Made by a program: the position numbers and the translations under genes. From NCBI RefSeq assembly GCF_020991415.1, contig NZ_JAJMOY010000001.1, positions 620,001 through 684,000 of the forward strand: a stretch of DNA of 64,000 nt, given 5' to 3'. Under the pieces are notes generated by a model, which saw only the letters and a program-made list of their open reading frames with translations, was not told where the DNA came from and searched no databases. This DNA is from Flavobacterium sp. ENC (GTDB lineage Bacteria; Bacteroidota; Bacteroidia; Flavobacteriales; Flavobacteriaceae). Of the stretch, positions 16,101 to 24,889 are shown in pieces (within the stretch, counting starts at the first letter, position 1; each line of letters begins with the position of its first letter).

Positions 16101-16448
16101 AAAACTGCGACTTCCAAGTACTGTTCTTGGAAATGAAGAATAAAAGAAAACGGGAAAGTTGTCATCGATACTATAAACCGAAAAATATAAATTTGAACCT
16201 TCGTCAGATTTGCTAATTCCGATCTGTCCTGATTTAATCAAAAATTGTTCATTTGGCGCTATGCCAAAATCTGATAATGTAAATATCCGTGACCAGGCTT
16301 CATCCCTATCACAAGTATACATATCCGTCTTAACAAGTGTTGTTCCAACGTTATGAGTTAAAGTTATTTGGGCATTTATATATTGAAAAGAGAGAAAAAT
16401 AAGAAGTAAAACTGCTTTTTTAAATCTGTTTTTTTGAGTTATGACCAT
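13164..16448 (-). CDS. large secreted multidomain protein with T9SS type B sorting domain
   Basis: The 1094 residues begin with a signal peptide (KKAVLLLIFLSFQYINAQ). Two similar N-terminal modules of about 190 residues follow (about 24-210 and 217-405; TYCDRD/SHNL starts, FxIxSGQxGI cores). A PKD-like domain (IASIAWDFGDPDSG) is at about 410-490. Four repeats of about 90 residues come next (about 492-860, each with a C-x-D/N motif and TITVRV), then an Ig-like segment. The C-terminus (FFTPNNDGHNDVW, ending FSGHFALKR) is the gliding-associated CHU_C/type B sorting domain. It is exported by T9SS and may bind sugars or surfaces. Confidence 0.88.
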   Translation of the reverse strand: MVITQKNRFKKAVLLLIFLSFQYINAQITLTHNVGTTLVKTDMYTCDRDEAWSRIFTLSDFGIAPNEQFLIKSGQIGISKSDEGSNLYFSVYSIDDNFPVFFYSSFPRTVLGSRSFNPTTVINGTPQIFQFDFDEPIIVPAGTKRIMVTVHKIRDIYNPKSGEIYIAGTIQDNGESWYLGCDLEHGLSRTTDLTIPVPNANFYINVTGEVFNTKSLGPVTRLSHNLNDELIDTGIHSCKWNDIYWARAFNLKDFGISGNEEFVINSGQVGINKTGYSAKVGFNIYEIDDNFPCSFSEKKLIGSSQEQELRANIDENSQIIQVDFDKPIKIPAGIKKILVEVHKGIVYGDGVAFIAGTTQNDDVSWQRGCTALPGYPDLGSGYVSTADFGKPQANFYINVTGNVNQVRNNIFEMNVSNICSEFLKEFSVSDQSKIASIAWDFGDPDSGAKNTSTDLSPFHDFSADGQYTVTATVIAKDRTREVLTEKIESKEPPKAYGINNIYACENNLNTGFSTSFDTSTTTKQVLGGQIGKTVTFIDSKGNKYGTLPNPFTNTVKDRETITVRVAHEDNPCCFSETTFDLIVNPLPQFSVADLKGCDNDTDGFTVFNLQQAEAAIIGTATNKKVEFYRSNGEQIQSPLNAITNLIAYEEVIRVKLTNTDTNCDNESTFKLIVNPLPTANPLQELIGCDDNKDGISEYFDTSNVEAAVLGNQNGMKVSYFDALGNPLPAPLPNPYRNTTVNKETITVRVTNSLTNCYKETPLVLKTTSQPLITKPAAKYACDEGNGFSTFDMSGLETEITGNQSGLKIMYFDSNGNQLPTPFPALFQNTQTKSQTIKVRVENEINSLCNAETSFDLIVNELPTVKIEKTYFLCNLEPSLHVSVAADLDSYLWKSPDGNVISNANEADLVNAGKYTLVVGKIKNNIYCDNTFEFELIRSILPTIKEVKYKELSEDNFIEIIAEGYGDFEYSIDGSNYQDSNYFSNVPGGTYVAYVRDKEGCGSDSKEVTVVDYPKFFTPNNDGHNDVWQIKSIHKFPNSKITIFDRYGKLLTELSENDFGWNGFYNGKEMPSDDYWFKANLNNKVVFSGHFALKR

Positions 16449-16567
16449 TCTTATTTAGGTGTTTTTCAGCTGCGTTTATTTTTAAATTTTCGGATATTAT
16501 CAAAATCAAACTTCCGGTAATCAGCATCAAATATAAGAATGAAACGGTATAAATCCAGTTTAAAATA

Positions 16568-16601
16568 AAAAAACCTCGCAAGCATAACTTACGAGGTTTT
16601 T
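16568..16601 (-). terminator. terminator after the mutarotase gene
   Basis: AAAACCTCG (16570-16578) pairs with CGAGGTTTT (16592-16600), and runs of A and T flank the stem. It ends the minus-strand arabinose block and could work in both directions. Confidence 0.8.
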
Positions 16602-16633
16602 CAGAGAATTGAACTAGTAAACAAATCCTAAAA

Positions 16634-17818
16634 CTATTTTTGTACAGAAAATTTAAAAGTAGTTTTAGTTTTATAATTTTCCCCTGGATTTAAAACCGTT
16701 GTCGGGAAGTTTTTCTGGTTTGGAGAATCCGGATAATGTTCTGTTTCCAGACAAAGTCCGGTTCGGTGTGCGTATGTACCACCGTTGCGTGTTGGTAACG
16801 TTCCGTCAAGGAAGTTCCCGGAATAAAACTGAATTCCGGGTTCGTCGGTTGTCATTTCCAGCACTCTTCCGCTTGCTGCATGGTATACTTTTGCGATAAT
16901 GGTTTTTCCTTTTTCAGGATTATTCAGTACCCAGCAATGGTCGTATCCTTTTCCTCTTTCTAATTGCTCGTTTTTAGCTGCTATGTCTTTTCCAATTAAT
17001 TTTGGTGTTCTGAAATCGAAAGGCGTATTGGCAACATCTTCTAATTTTCCTGTCGGAATAAGCGTTGCATCCACCGGAACTAATTTATCTGCATTTAAGG
17101 TCAATTCGTGATCTAAGATTGTTTTTGTAAAATCTCCCGATAAATTGAAATACGAATGCTGCGTCAGATTCACCACTGTTTTCTTATCTGTGGTGGCTTC
17201 GTAAAGCACTTCTAACTGATTGTCACTGGTCAAAGTATACGTTACAAAAACCTGTAAGTTTCCGGGATACCCTTCTTCTTTATCTTTGCTCAGGTATGAT
17301 AATTTTAAAGAAGCCGTGTCTCCTGATTTTGCCTCATCGGCTTTCCAAACAACATTAAAATATCCCTGTGGTCCACCGTGCAAAGCATTTGGCGTATTAT
17401 TGATTGCTAGTTGATATTCTTTTCCGTCTAAAGAGAATTTCCCTTTAGCAATTCGGTTTCCATATCTTCCAATCAAAGCTCCAAAGAATGGATTTTCCTT
17501 TTCATATTGTGCCAAAGAATTAAATCCTATTACTACATTTTCAGAAACACCGTTTTTATCAGGCACTTTCAAATCTGTAATTCTTCCGCCAAAAGTGATG
17601 ATATCCACTTCCATCCCATTTTGGTTTTTCAATTTGTAACTGTCTACTTTTTCTCCTTTGGTGGTTGTCCCGTAAGAAGATTTTTCGATTGTAACTGTAG
17701 CTTTTTTATCCGAAGAAACTGTTGTAGTATCCATTTTTTTATCGCTTTTGCATTGAATTGAAAGTGTAGCTAAACTCATTAAGCTAATTCCAAAAACGCA
17801 ACGTTTTAGTACATTCAT
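16634..17818 (-). CDS. aldose 1-epimerase, lipoprotein form
   Basis: Mutarotase interconverts alpha and beta anomers of aldoses. The N-terminus (KRCVFGISLMSLATLSIQCKSDKK) is a lipoprotein signal with lipobox IQC, so the enzyme should sit in the periplasm or outer membrane. The GalM core starts at about residue 55. It has IGRYGNRIAKG, LHGGPQGY, VNLTQHSYFNLSG (catalytic His) and a late CLETEHYPDSPN (catalytic Glu). It is the last gene of the arabinose block, so arabinose anomers released outside are a plausible substrate. The second mutarotase at 25990 lacks a signal peptide. Confidence 0.92.
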   Translation of the reverse strand: MNVLKRCVFGISLMSLATLSIQCKSDKKMDTTTVSSDKKATVTIEKSSYGTTTKGEKVDSYKLKNQNGMEVDIITFGGRITDLKVPDKNGVSENVVIGFNSLAQYEKENPFFGALIGRYGNRIAKGKFSLDGKEYQLAINNTPNALHGGPQGYFNVVWKADEAKSGDTASLKLSYLSKDKEEGYPGNLQVFVTYTLTSDNQLEVLYEATTDKKTVVNLTQHSYFNLSGDFTKTILDHELTLNADKLVPVDATLIPTGKLEDVANTPFDFRTPKLIGKDIAAKNEQLERGKGYDHCWVLNNPEKGKTIIAKVYHAASGRVLEMTTDEPGIQFYSGNFLDGTLPTRNGGTYAHRTGLCLETEHYPDSPNQKNFPTTVLNPGENYKTKTTFKFSVQK

Positions 17819-17917
17819 AAATGATATTTTTTAATTGGTGTAAAATGTTAGATGTTATAAGTTAAAAGTACAAAAAACTCTGAACCTTTGTCACTTTGAA
17901 CCTTTGCGCCTTAAAAA

Positions 17918-19426
17918 TTACAATCCATGCTGAAACAAATGATAATAAGCCTCATTGGCATTAATCTTATCTTTAAAATCTCTTACCGTCGTTTTCTCAT
18001 CAATCACCAACAATTCGATTCCGGCAATATCCGCAAAATCTTCCATGTATTCTGTGGTGATCGCCTGACTGTAAACGGTGTGGTGCGCGCCTCCGGCTAA
18101 AATCCAGGCTGTTGCCGCAATGTCAAGGTTTGGTTTACAATCCCATAAAACTCTGGCCACCGGTAATTTTGGCAATTCTGCCATTGGTTTTACGGCTACG
18201 ACCTCGTTAACAATCATACGGAAACGATTTCCCATATCGACTAGTGAAACATTGATGGCTTCCCCGGCAGGTGAATTAAAAACCAGACGAGCCGGATCTT
18301 CTTTTCCTCCAATGCCTAACGGATGCACCTCACAAGAAGGTTTTGACTCCGCAATTGACGGACAAATTTCCAGCATATGAGATCCTAAAACATAGGATTT
18401 TTGTGGTGTAAAATGATACGTATAATCTTCCATGAAAGAAGTACCTCCTTCAAGCCCCACATTCATGACTTTCAAAGCTCTCACCATGGCAGCTGTTTTC
18501 CAGTCGCCTTCGCCACCAAAACCGTATCCGTCTGCCATTAATCTTTGTGTGGCAATTCCCGGTAATTGTTTCCAGGCACCCAGATTTTCGAAGGTATCGG
18601 TAAAGGCTCCAAAACCTCCTTCTTCAAGGAAAGCTCTTAACCCTAATTCTATTTTTGCGGCTTCAGCCAAAGAACTTCTTTGTGCCCCGCCTTGTTTTAA
18701 AGAATCCGTTAAAGCATAAGAGGATTCGTAAACGGCTAACAAATCGTTTAGTTGCTGCTCCGTAACTTTGTCAATATATTTCGTAACATCTGAAGAATCA
18801 TATCCGTTAACCGACATTCCAAAACGAATTTGGGCTTCTACTTTATCACCTTCTGTAACGGCAACTTCACGCATATTGTCTCCAATACGGGCTACTTTTA
18901 GGTTTTGAAGCTCATCCCAGCCTAAAGCTACTCTTGTCCAAACCCCTAATTTGTTTAAAACGCGGTCGTCTTCCCAGTGACCCACAACTACTTTACGTTT
19001 TTTACGCATTCTGGACATGATGAATCCAAATTCACGATCTCCGTGTGCCGACTGGTTCAGGTTCATGAAATCCATATCGATACTTCCCCACGGAATTTCT
19101 GCATTGTACTGTGTATGTAAATGGCATAATGGTTTTTTAAGGATATTCAAGCCGCCAATCCACATTTTAGCCGGAGAAAAAGTGTGCATCCAGGCAATAA
19201 GACCGATACAGTTTTTAGCCGAATTGGCCTCTAAACATAAATCCAAAATCTGAGCAGGAGATTTTACTACCTCTTTATAAACCACTTTTACCGGAATATG
19301 AGACGATCCGTCTAATCCTTTTGCAATTAGCTGCGAATGCTCCGCCACTTTTCTTAGTGTTTCTTCACCGTATAATTCCTGGCTTCCTACTACAAACCAG
19401 ACTTCTTTTTGAGAAATATCTATCAT
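17918..19426 (-). CDS. araA: L-arabinose isomerase
   Basis: It converts L-arabinose to L-ribulose. I chose the ATG at 19426 ([20 protein letters not shown]), giving 502 residues. An in-frame ATG 24 bp upstream adds only a polar octapeptide. Family hallmarks include [59 protein letters not shown] and the metal-site region MEDYTYHF. It lies downstream of araD with a structured 136-bp gap, and upstream of the mutarotase. Confidence 0.96.
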   Translation of the reverse strand: MIDISQKEVWFVVGSQELYGEETLRKVAEHSQLIAKGLDGSSHIPVKVVYKEVVKSPAQILDLCLEANSAKNCIGLIAWMHTFSPAKMWIGGLNILKKPLCHLHTQYNAEIPWGSIDMDFMNLNQSAHGDREFGFIMSRMRKKRKVVVGHWEDDRVLNKLGVWTRVALGWDELQNLKVARIGDNMREVAVTEGDKVEAQIRFGMSVNGYDSSDVTKYIDKVTEQQLNDLLAVYESSYALTDSLKQGGAQRSSLAEAAKIELGLRAFLEEGGFGAFTDTFENLGAWKQLPGIATQRLMADGYGFGGEGDWKTAAMVRALKVMNVGLEGGTSFMEDYTYHFTPQKSYVLGSHMLEICPSIAESKPSCEVHPLGIGGKEDPARLVFNSPAGEAINVSLVDMGNRFRMIVNEVVAVKPMAELPKLPVARVLWDCKPNLDIAATAWILAGGAHHTVYSQAITTEYMEDFADIAGIELLVIDEKTTVRDFKDKINANEAYYHLFQHGL

Positions 19427-19488
19427 TTTGTTTTGTTTATTTTGTTTCAAGTCTCAGGTTGTTGGAATCTGGAAATCTTGAATTGTTA

Positions 19489-19542
19489 TTTTTTTGTTTC
19501 ACGTTCCAGGTTTCACGTTCCAATAACCTGAAACAAAAAAAA
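19489..19542 (-). promoter_or_regulatory. hairpin between araD and araA
   Basis: TTTTTTTGTTTCA (about 19489-19501) and TGAAACAAAAAAA (19529-19542) are complementary. Repeated words GTTTCACGTTCCA and CCTGAAAC surround them. It could reduce or stabilise readthrough from araD into araA. No consensus promoter for araA is obvious here. Confidence 0.45.
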
Positions 19543-19562
19543 CCTGAAACCTGAAACTTTTT

Positions 19563-20264
19563 TTACTGTCCGTAATACGAATCTTTTCCGTGTTTACGGT
19601 TGTAATGTTTTTTTATGAGCGAATCCTTCAGTCTTGGTGCGTTTGGATTTATTTGTAAAGTCAGGTAGGCCATTTCGGCTACGACTTCTAAAACCTTGCT
19701 GTTGTAGACTGCTTTTGCAGCGTTTTTTCCCCAGGCGAATGGACCGTGATTGCCGATCAGAATCATTTCTACTTCTTCGTACGAAAGATTTTTTTCCTTG
19801 AAACAATCCAAAATCTGGATTCCGGTATTGTGTTCGTAGTTTCCTTCAATCAGGGAATCTGCCATTGGCGGTGCGCACGGAATATCAGCCGTTAAATGGT
19901 CTGCATGGGTCGTTCCGAAAATCGGAATATCCTGTTGTGCCTGCGCCCAGGCTACCGAATAGGTTGCATGTGTATGAGCCACGCCACCAATATTTGGCCA
20001 GTTTTTGTATAAATACGCATGGGTTTTAGTGTCAGAAGACGGACGCATTGTTCCTTCAATAATGTTATTGTCAAAATCGACAATCACAATATCTTCCGGT
20101 TTTAAATCTTCATAAGGAACGCCGCTCGGTTTAATGGCAAAAACGCCATTTTCCCTATCGACCGCACTTACATTTCCAAAGGTATACACCACCAGATTCA
20201 ATGCATTTAACTGCATATTGGCTTCGTAACATTCCTGTTTTAAATCTTTATATCGAGAACTCAT
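19563..20264 (-). CDS. araD: L-ribulose-5-phosphate 4-epimerase
   Basis: It converts L-ribulose-5-P to D-xylulose-5-P, the last step into the pentose phosphate pathway. The start at 20264 (MSSRYKDLKQECYEANM) gives 233 residues, the family length. The frame is open further upstream inside araB. Zn ligands lie in THAHAT-like HTHATYSVAWAQ (about residues 93-104) and in the later GNHGPFAWGK region. The gene overlaps the araB end by 17 bp, so the two are translationally coupled. Confidence 0.95.
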   Translation of the reverse strand: MSSRYKDLKQECYEANMQLNALNLVVYTFGNVSAVDRENGVFAIKPSGVPYEDLKPEDIVIVDFDNNIIEGTMRPSSDTKTHAYLYKNWPNIGGVAHTHATYSVAWAQAQQDIPIFGTTHADHLTADIPCAPPMADSLIEGNYEHNTGIQILDCFKEKNLSYEEVEMILIGNHGPFAWGKNAAKAVYNSKVLEVVAEMAYLTLQINPNAPRLKDSLIKKHYNRKHGKDSYYGQ

Positions 20265-21939
20265 GTTGGGATAATTTAATCGTTGGATCTTCAAAAGCAC
20301 TTAATTGATTGTAACCAATCAGCAATTTGTGATACGCTGCGACCTGGTCTAACTGAGGGAAATATTCCCCGTCAAAATCACTTCCGATTTTTTGACTGGC
20401 TTCAATTACATTTGGATAAATTCCGGCTGCCACTGCTGCATAAATCGCTGCTCCTAAAGCAGGAGTCTGGTCTGAGGCGGCAATTTTGATTGGCTTGTTT
20501 AAAACATTCGCCAAAGTCTGCATGATAAAAGGAGATTTTCGGGCAACGCCGCCAATTCCGATAACGCTGTCGATTTTTACGCCTTCTTCTTCAAAACGAT
20601 CGACAATTTTCTTCGCTCCAAAACAAATGGCGTTGACCAGGGCTTTGAAAATATGCGGTGCTTTTGTTCCTAATGATAAATTTGAAATGGCGCTTTTTAG
20701 TTCCTGATTGGCATCCGGGGTTCTTCTTCCGTTGATCCAGTCTAAGGCAATTGGAAGAGTTTCTGAAACCGGGATTTTCTCTGCCTCTCTGGTCAGTTCC
20801 ACAATTAATTTATCGCTGAATTCTTCTCTTAATTGTTCTTTTTGTTCGTCATTTAAAATTGTTGAAGCTGTCAGCAAATGATCGGTTGGCCAAAGCAATA
20901 ATTCTTTGTACCAGGCCAGTAAATCGCCGAAAGCAGATTGCCCCGCTTCTAAACCAATAAAGCCCGGAATTACAGATCCGTCTACCTGTCCGCAGATGCC
21001 GCGAACGGTTTTGGTTCCTACTTCGTCATACGAACCCACCAGAATATCGCAGGTTGATGTTCCCATAACGCGGACTAAAGTATTTTCTCCGATTTTTGCG
21101 CCAACTGCTCCGGAATGTGCATCGAATGTTCCAACAGCTACCACTGTATCTGTCGAAAGTCCTAAACGATCTGCCCATTCTTTGCTCAATTTTCCGGCAA
21201 CCAGATCAGAAGTATAGGTTTCATCATATAAATTGCCACGAAGTGTGGCCAGATACGGATGTAATTTTTCTAAAAATTCTGCGGGAGGCAAGCCATTCCA
21301 GTCGGTGTGCCACATGGCTTTATGACCTGCTGCGCAACGGCTTCTTTTGAAGGATTTTAAATCTTTATCCTCAATTAATAAATAGGTCATCAAATCACAG
21401 TGCTCCATCCAGGTATGTGCCGCATTTTTTACCGCTTCATCTTCCCTTGCAATGTGCAGGATTTTTGCCCAGAACCATTCAGATGAATAAATTCCTCCCA
21501 CATATTTGGTAACGTCTTCTCCGCCCCAGCTTGCGGCCAGTTCGTTGATTTCATTGGCTTCATTTATGGCTGTATGATCTTTCCACAACACCATCATCGC
21601 ATTCGGATTTTCCTCAAAACCTTTTGTCAGGGCTAACGGAATTCCTTCTTTGGTAACCGGTACAGGAGAAGATCCTGTGGTATCAATGCAGATACCGCGC
21701 ACTAACGAAGGATCTACTTTACTTTCTTTTACAACCGCCTGAATTGTACTTTCCAAACCTTCAATATGATCCAGAGGATGCTGACGAAACTGATTAACAG
21801 CCGCGTCACAATATTGTTTGTTTTTCCATCTTTTATAATGAGAAACATTGGATGCCAGCTCCTGGCCATTTTCAGTGTCAATCAGCACCGCCCGAACAGA
21901 ATCTGTTCCGTAGTCCAATCCTATTACGTAATTTTTCAT
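20248..21939 (-). CDS. araB: L-ribulokinase
   Basis: It phosphorylates L-ribulose with ATP. The 563 residues fit the FGGY family: N-terminal YVIGLDYGTDSVRAVLID, central GTFDAHSGAVGAKIG with the catalytic Asp, and C-terminal GIGGVARKSPFIMQTLANVL. It is the first metabolic gene after its own promoter, which has a perfect TAAGTGT-N7-ACACTTA palindrome. araD overlaps its 3' end. Confidence 0.96.
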   Translation of the reverse strand: MKNYVIGLDYGTDSVRAVLIDTENGQELASNVSHYKRWKNKQYCDAAVNQFRQHPLDHIEGLESTIQAVVKESKVDPSLVRGICIDTTGSSPVPVTKEGIPLALTKGFEENPNAMMVLWKDHTAINEANEINELAASWGGEDVTKYVGGIYSSEWFWAKILHIAREDEAVKNAAHTWMEHCDLMTYLLIEDKDLKSFKRSRCAAGHKAMWHTDWNGLPPAEFLEKLHPYLATLRGNLYDETYTSDLVAGKLSKEWADRLGLSTDTVVAVGTFDAHSGAVGAKIGENTLVRVMGTSTCDILVGSYDEVGTKTVRGICGQVDGSVIPGFIGLEAGQSAFGDLLAWYKELLLWPTDHLLTASTILNDEQKEQLREEFSDKLIVELTREAEKIPVSETLPIALDWINGRRTPDANQELKSAISNLSLGTKAPHIFKALVNAICFGAKKIVDRFEEEGVKIDSVIGIGGVARKSPFIMQTLANVLNKPIKIAASDQTPALGAAIYAAVAAGIYPNVIEASQKIGSDFDGEYFPQLDQVAAYHKLLIGYNQLSAFEDPTIKLSQHEFSI

Positions 21940-21962
21940 TCGAAATCTATTTTTAAGATTGA

Positions 21963-22006
21963 CAAATATAAAAATAATTAATTTATAAGTGTATAAAAAA
22001 CACTTA
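21963..22006 (-). promoter_or_regulatory. araB promoter and AraR-like operator (site A)
   Basis: The -7 box TATATTTG is on the minus strand at 21970-21963. The perfect palindrome TAAGTGT-N7-ACACTTA occupies 21986-22006, where the -33 region should be. A bound repressor would block polymerase. It is the best match of a motif that recurs at 23802, 24039 and 29359. Confidence 0.65.
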
Positions 22007-22117
22007 ATAAAAACAAGTGCCTTAATTTTTACAAATAATGCATCAAAACAAACATTTAAGCTCCAAACGAAAAATAAACGTTGGTTTTACATTTATTCCG
22101 TTGCGATTATTTCATGT

Positions 22118-23665
22118 TTACTTTCCTTCGAGGACTATTACGGAGAAGGGTGGAATCGTAATTTCGAGCTTACCTTTCTTATTTTCAAAGTCTTTAAAAG
22201 CAACCGGGACAATTTTATCGGGATTTTCGAATGAATTATAGTCCTGTATTTTTTTTGATGTTATGATTTTTCCTGAGAAGTTTTTAACGCCCAGCTCTTT
22301 TGTGTCTATCTCCACCTTATTGCTGTTTTTTGCATCAATGTTGACCAGTGAAATATGAACCAGGCCGTTTTTATCTTTAGAAGCTGAAGCCGAAATCGCA
22401 GGAAGTGTTTCCCCGTTATAAGAATACAGCGGTGACTGGAAATTTATCGGCAATAATTTCGCATCCTGATGTACGCTGTACAATTGCATGACATGGTAGG
22501 TGGGTGTTAAAATCATTTTGGCTTTATCGGTCAGGATTACAGCCTGCAGTACATTGACACATTGCGCTAAATTTGCCATACGGACCCTGTCGGCATGGTT
22601 GTTAAAAATATTCAGTGTGGCGCCGGCCAGCACTGCATCTCTCAGGGTGTTTTGCTGATACAAAAAGCCCGGGTTTGTTCCTTTTTCAACATCATACCAG
22701 CCTCCCCATTCATCCACAATCATGGCGACTTTTTTACCTGGATCGTATTTATCCATTATGGCGGAATGTTTCGTAACGAGTTCTTCCATCTTCAGCGCTT
22801 CTTTCATGGTTTTGAAATACTGCTCTTCCGTATAATCAACGGCGTCCCCTTTTTTATCCCAGTTGATTACGGAATAATGATGCACGCCAATTCCGCCCAG
22901 AAGATGCAGGGGAATATTCTTCATTAACGTTTCTGTCCAGTTATAGTCTGCACTATTGGATCCTGATGCAATACGCACAACTCCTTCTTTATTGCCCCAA
23001 TCCGACATAAAAGTGGCGTATTTGCGGTATTCTCCGGCATAATAATCCGCTGTCATATTTCCTCCGCAGCCCCAGGCTTCATTTCCAATTCCCCAATAGG
23101 TAACTTTCCACGGTTCTGTTCTTCCGTTTTTTTTACGCAAATCACTCATCGGACTCTTACCTGCAAAGTTGGTATACTGGATCCAGTCTGATAATTCCTG
23201 AACCGTTCCGCTTCCCACATTTCCGGATAGATACGGTTCCGCTCCCAGTAATTCACACATGTTTAAAAAATCATGGGTCCCAAAGCTGTTATCCTCGGTT
23301 ACTCCGCCCCACCACTGGTTGACAATTGTGGGTCTTTGCTCTTTTGGACCAACGCCGTCTTTCCAGTGATACGTATCGGCGAAACAGCCTCCGGGCCATC
23401 GCAGATTTGGGATTTTCAGCTCTTTTAAGGCTTTAATAATATCGTTTCTGACTCCTTTTGTATTTGGGATTTTAGACGTATCTCCCACAAAAAATCCGCC
23501 ATAGACAGAACGTCCCAGATGTTCTGCAAAATGGCCGTAAATGTTTCTATTGATCGTTGGTGCATCCGAAGCGCTTTTTACGGAAATTATTGTGGTTTCT
23601 TTTTGTGCGAAAGTAACCTGACTGCAAAAAGTAAAAATACAGGAGATTAAAAAAGAGTTTTTCAT
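22118..23665 (-). CDS. alpha-L-arabinofuranosidase, GH51
   Basis: It releases L-arabinose from arabinan or arabinoxylan side chains. The N-terminal signal peptide (MKNSFLISCIFTFCSQVTFAQ) sends it to the periplasm or outside. The GH51 core begins with NIYGHFAEHLGRSVYGG, a substrate-binding hallmark. The acid/base is Glu196 (GIGNEAWGCGG) and the nucleophile is Glu319 (IVDEWGGWYD). The 515 residues fit the family. It supplies the sugar for the downstream araB-araD-araA block, 178 bp before araB. Confidence 0.95.
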   Translation of the reverse strand: MKNSFLISCIFTFCSQVTFAQKETTIISVKSASDAPTINRNIYGHFAEHLGRSVYGGFFVGDTSKIPNTKGVRNDIIKALKELKIPNLRWPGGCFADTYHWKDGVGPKEQRPTIVNQWWGGVTEDNSFGTHDFLNMCELLGAEPYLSGNVGSGTVQELSDWIQYTNFAGKSPMSDLRKKNGRTEPWKVTYWGIGNEAWGCGGNMTADYYAGEYRKYATFMSDWGNKEGVVRIASGSNSADYNWTETLMKNIPLHLLGGIGVHHYSVINWDKKGDAVDYTEEQYFKTMKEALKMEELVTKHSAIMDKYDPGKKVAMIVDEWGGWYDVEKGTNPGFLYQQNTLRDAVLAGATLNIFNNHADRVRMANLAQCVNVLQAVILTDKAKMILTPTYHVMQLYSVHQDAKLLPINFQSPLYSYNGETLPAISASASKDKNGLVHISLVNIDAKNSNKVEIDTKELGVKNFSGKIITSKKIQDYNSFENPDKIVPVAFKDFENKKGKLEITIPPFSVIVLEGK

Positions 23666-23801
23666 AGTATTTATTTTAAGAATTGGTGGTTTTCTATTGG
23701 GTTATCGTCTTATACTTTCAATCCGTGAAAGGAATTTTACACCACATTCGATCGAATTATTTTACCTTTAAAAGCTGGGAAAAATACTTCAAAACAATAG
23801 T

Positions 23802-23822
23802 TAAGTGTTGATTTAACATTTG
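23802..23822. promoter_or_regulatory. AraR-like operator, site B (upstream of the GH51 gene)
   Basis: TAAGTGT-N7-ACATTTG keeps the left half of the motif and five of seven bases of the right half. It is about 137 bp upstream of the GH51 start codon, in the divergent region with araR. Confidence 0.5.
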
Positions 23823-23844
23823 TAAATATAGTTAAAAAAATAAC

Positions 23845-23865
23845 TAATGGTCAGTTTAACCATTA
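23845..23865. promoter_or_regulatory. perfect 7-7-7 palindrome between GH51 gene and araR
   Basis: TAATGGT-N7-ACCATTA is a perfect palindrome with the same half-site length and spacing as the AraR-like sites but a different core. It may bind the same protein weakly or another regulator. Confidence 0.45.
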
Positions 23866-23891
23866 ATAAAAACATATTTCGCAAAATATTT

Positions 23892-23946
23892 GGTTAAAAT
23901 TTTAAAAATGGTTTTAACCTAAATTATGATCAAATAGATAACTTTG
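23892..23946 (+). promoter_or_regulatory. araR promoter with inverted repeat
   Basis: TAACTTTG (23939-23946) is a -7 box pointing to araR. GGTTAAAA (23892-23899) and TTTTAACC (23912-23919) form a perfect inverted repeat across the -33 position. The leader to the araR start would be about 160 nt and includes site C. Confidence 0.5.
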
Positions 23947-24038
23947 CACTAAATTTGACCACGGGAAGAGAAAATCACCATCTGATTTTTATCCTCAACA
24001 ATTTAAAAAGCAAACCATCTATTTTTCACTATATTTAT

Positions 24039-24059
24039 TAAGTGTAAAATCAACATTAA
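24039..24059. promoter_or_regulatory. AraR-like operator, site C (in front of araR)
   Basis: TAAGTGT-N7-ACATTAA lies 54 bp before the araR start codon, suggesting autoregulation. The left half is identical to sites A and B. Confidence 0.5.
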
Positions 24060-24113
24060 TAAATTATAAAACATTAGTTGGAAGTTTATATATTTACCAA
24101 TAAATAACAGAAT

Positions 24114-24803
24114 ATGCTAAACAGTTATAGCTCTGCTGACAAAGCTTTATTAGCAGTAGATTGTATCATTTTTGGATTCGACCATGAGGGGTTGAAAATA
24201 CTTTTAATCAAAAGAGACTTTGAGCCTGAGAAAGGAAAATGGTCTCTGATGGGCGGTTTTTTAAAACGTGATGAAATATTGGACCATGCGGCCATCCGAA
24301 TATTAAATACCTACACCGGTCTCCATGATATATATATGGAACAGCTTTATGCGTATAGCGAAATCGACCGTGATCCTGTGGAGCGTACGATCTCTGTTTC
24401 GTATTATGCCCTGATTAATATTGAAAATCATAATGCAGAACTGATTCAGAATTATCATGCAAAATGGTTTAGTATCAATGAGATGCCAAAATTAATTTTT
24501 GACCACGGTGAAATGGTACAGCATGCCGTAAGAAGACTGCGATACAGAACCTCCATCAAACCAATTGGATTTGAATTGCTGCCTGAAAAGTTTACCATGC
24601 GTCAGCTACTGGAACTTTATGAAGCTATTCTGAGCAAGGAACTGGATAAAAGAAATTTTATCAGCAAAATTAACTCTCTTGAAATCTTAAATAAACTGGA
24701 CGAAAAAGATATGGGCTCTTCCCGTAAAGGTTCGTATTTGTATACTTTCAATAAAGAAAAATATGAAGAAAAGTTATTGAATGACTTTGTGCTGAATTTG
24801 TAA
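24114..24803 (+). CDS. araR: Nudix-type arabinose regulator AraR (NrtR family)
   Basis: The 229 residues combine a Nudix-like domain (about 10-145; FEPEKGKWSLMGGFLKRDEI) with a C-terminal winged helix (about 150-229; FTMRQLLELYEAILSKELDKRNF). The Nudix box lacks the catalytic REXXEE residues, as in sugar-sensing NrtR-type repressors. Such a protein controls arabinose genes in Bacteroides. Its divergent position next to the arabinose block and the shared palindromes support the same job here. L-arabinose is the likely effector, by inference. It is convergent with the GntR-type gene, sharing a terminator. Confidence 0.88.
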   Translation: MLNSYSSADKALLAVDCIIFGFDHEGLKILLIKRDFEPEKGKWSLMGGFLKRDEILDHAAIRILNTYTGLHDIYMEQLYAYSEIDRDPVERTISVSYYALINIENHNAELIQNYHAKWFSINEMPKLIFDHGEMVQHAVRRLRYRTSIKPIGFELLPEKFTMRQLLELYEAILSKELDKRNFISKINSLEILNKLDEKDMGSSRKGSYLYTFNKEKYEEKLLNDFVLNL

Positions 24804-24826
24804 ATTCTAAAAAATAAAAGCCAAAA

Positions 24827-24860
24827 ACAAACCCTGAAAGCCAAAACTTTCAGGGTTTGT
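24827..24860 (+). terminator. shared bidirectional terminator
   Basis: ACAAACCCTGAAAG (24827-24840) and CTTTCAGGGTTTGT (24847-24860) form a perfect 14-bp stem between two convergent regulator genes, with a T-run after it. Confidence 0.9.
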
Positions 24861-24889
24861 TTTTTGTAAATAATGAGGCTGCATCGGGG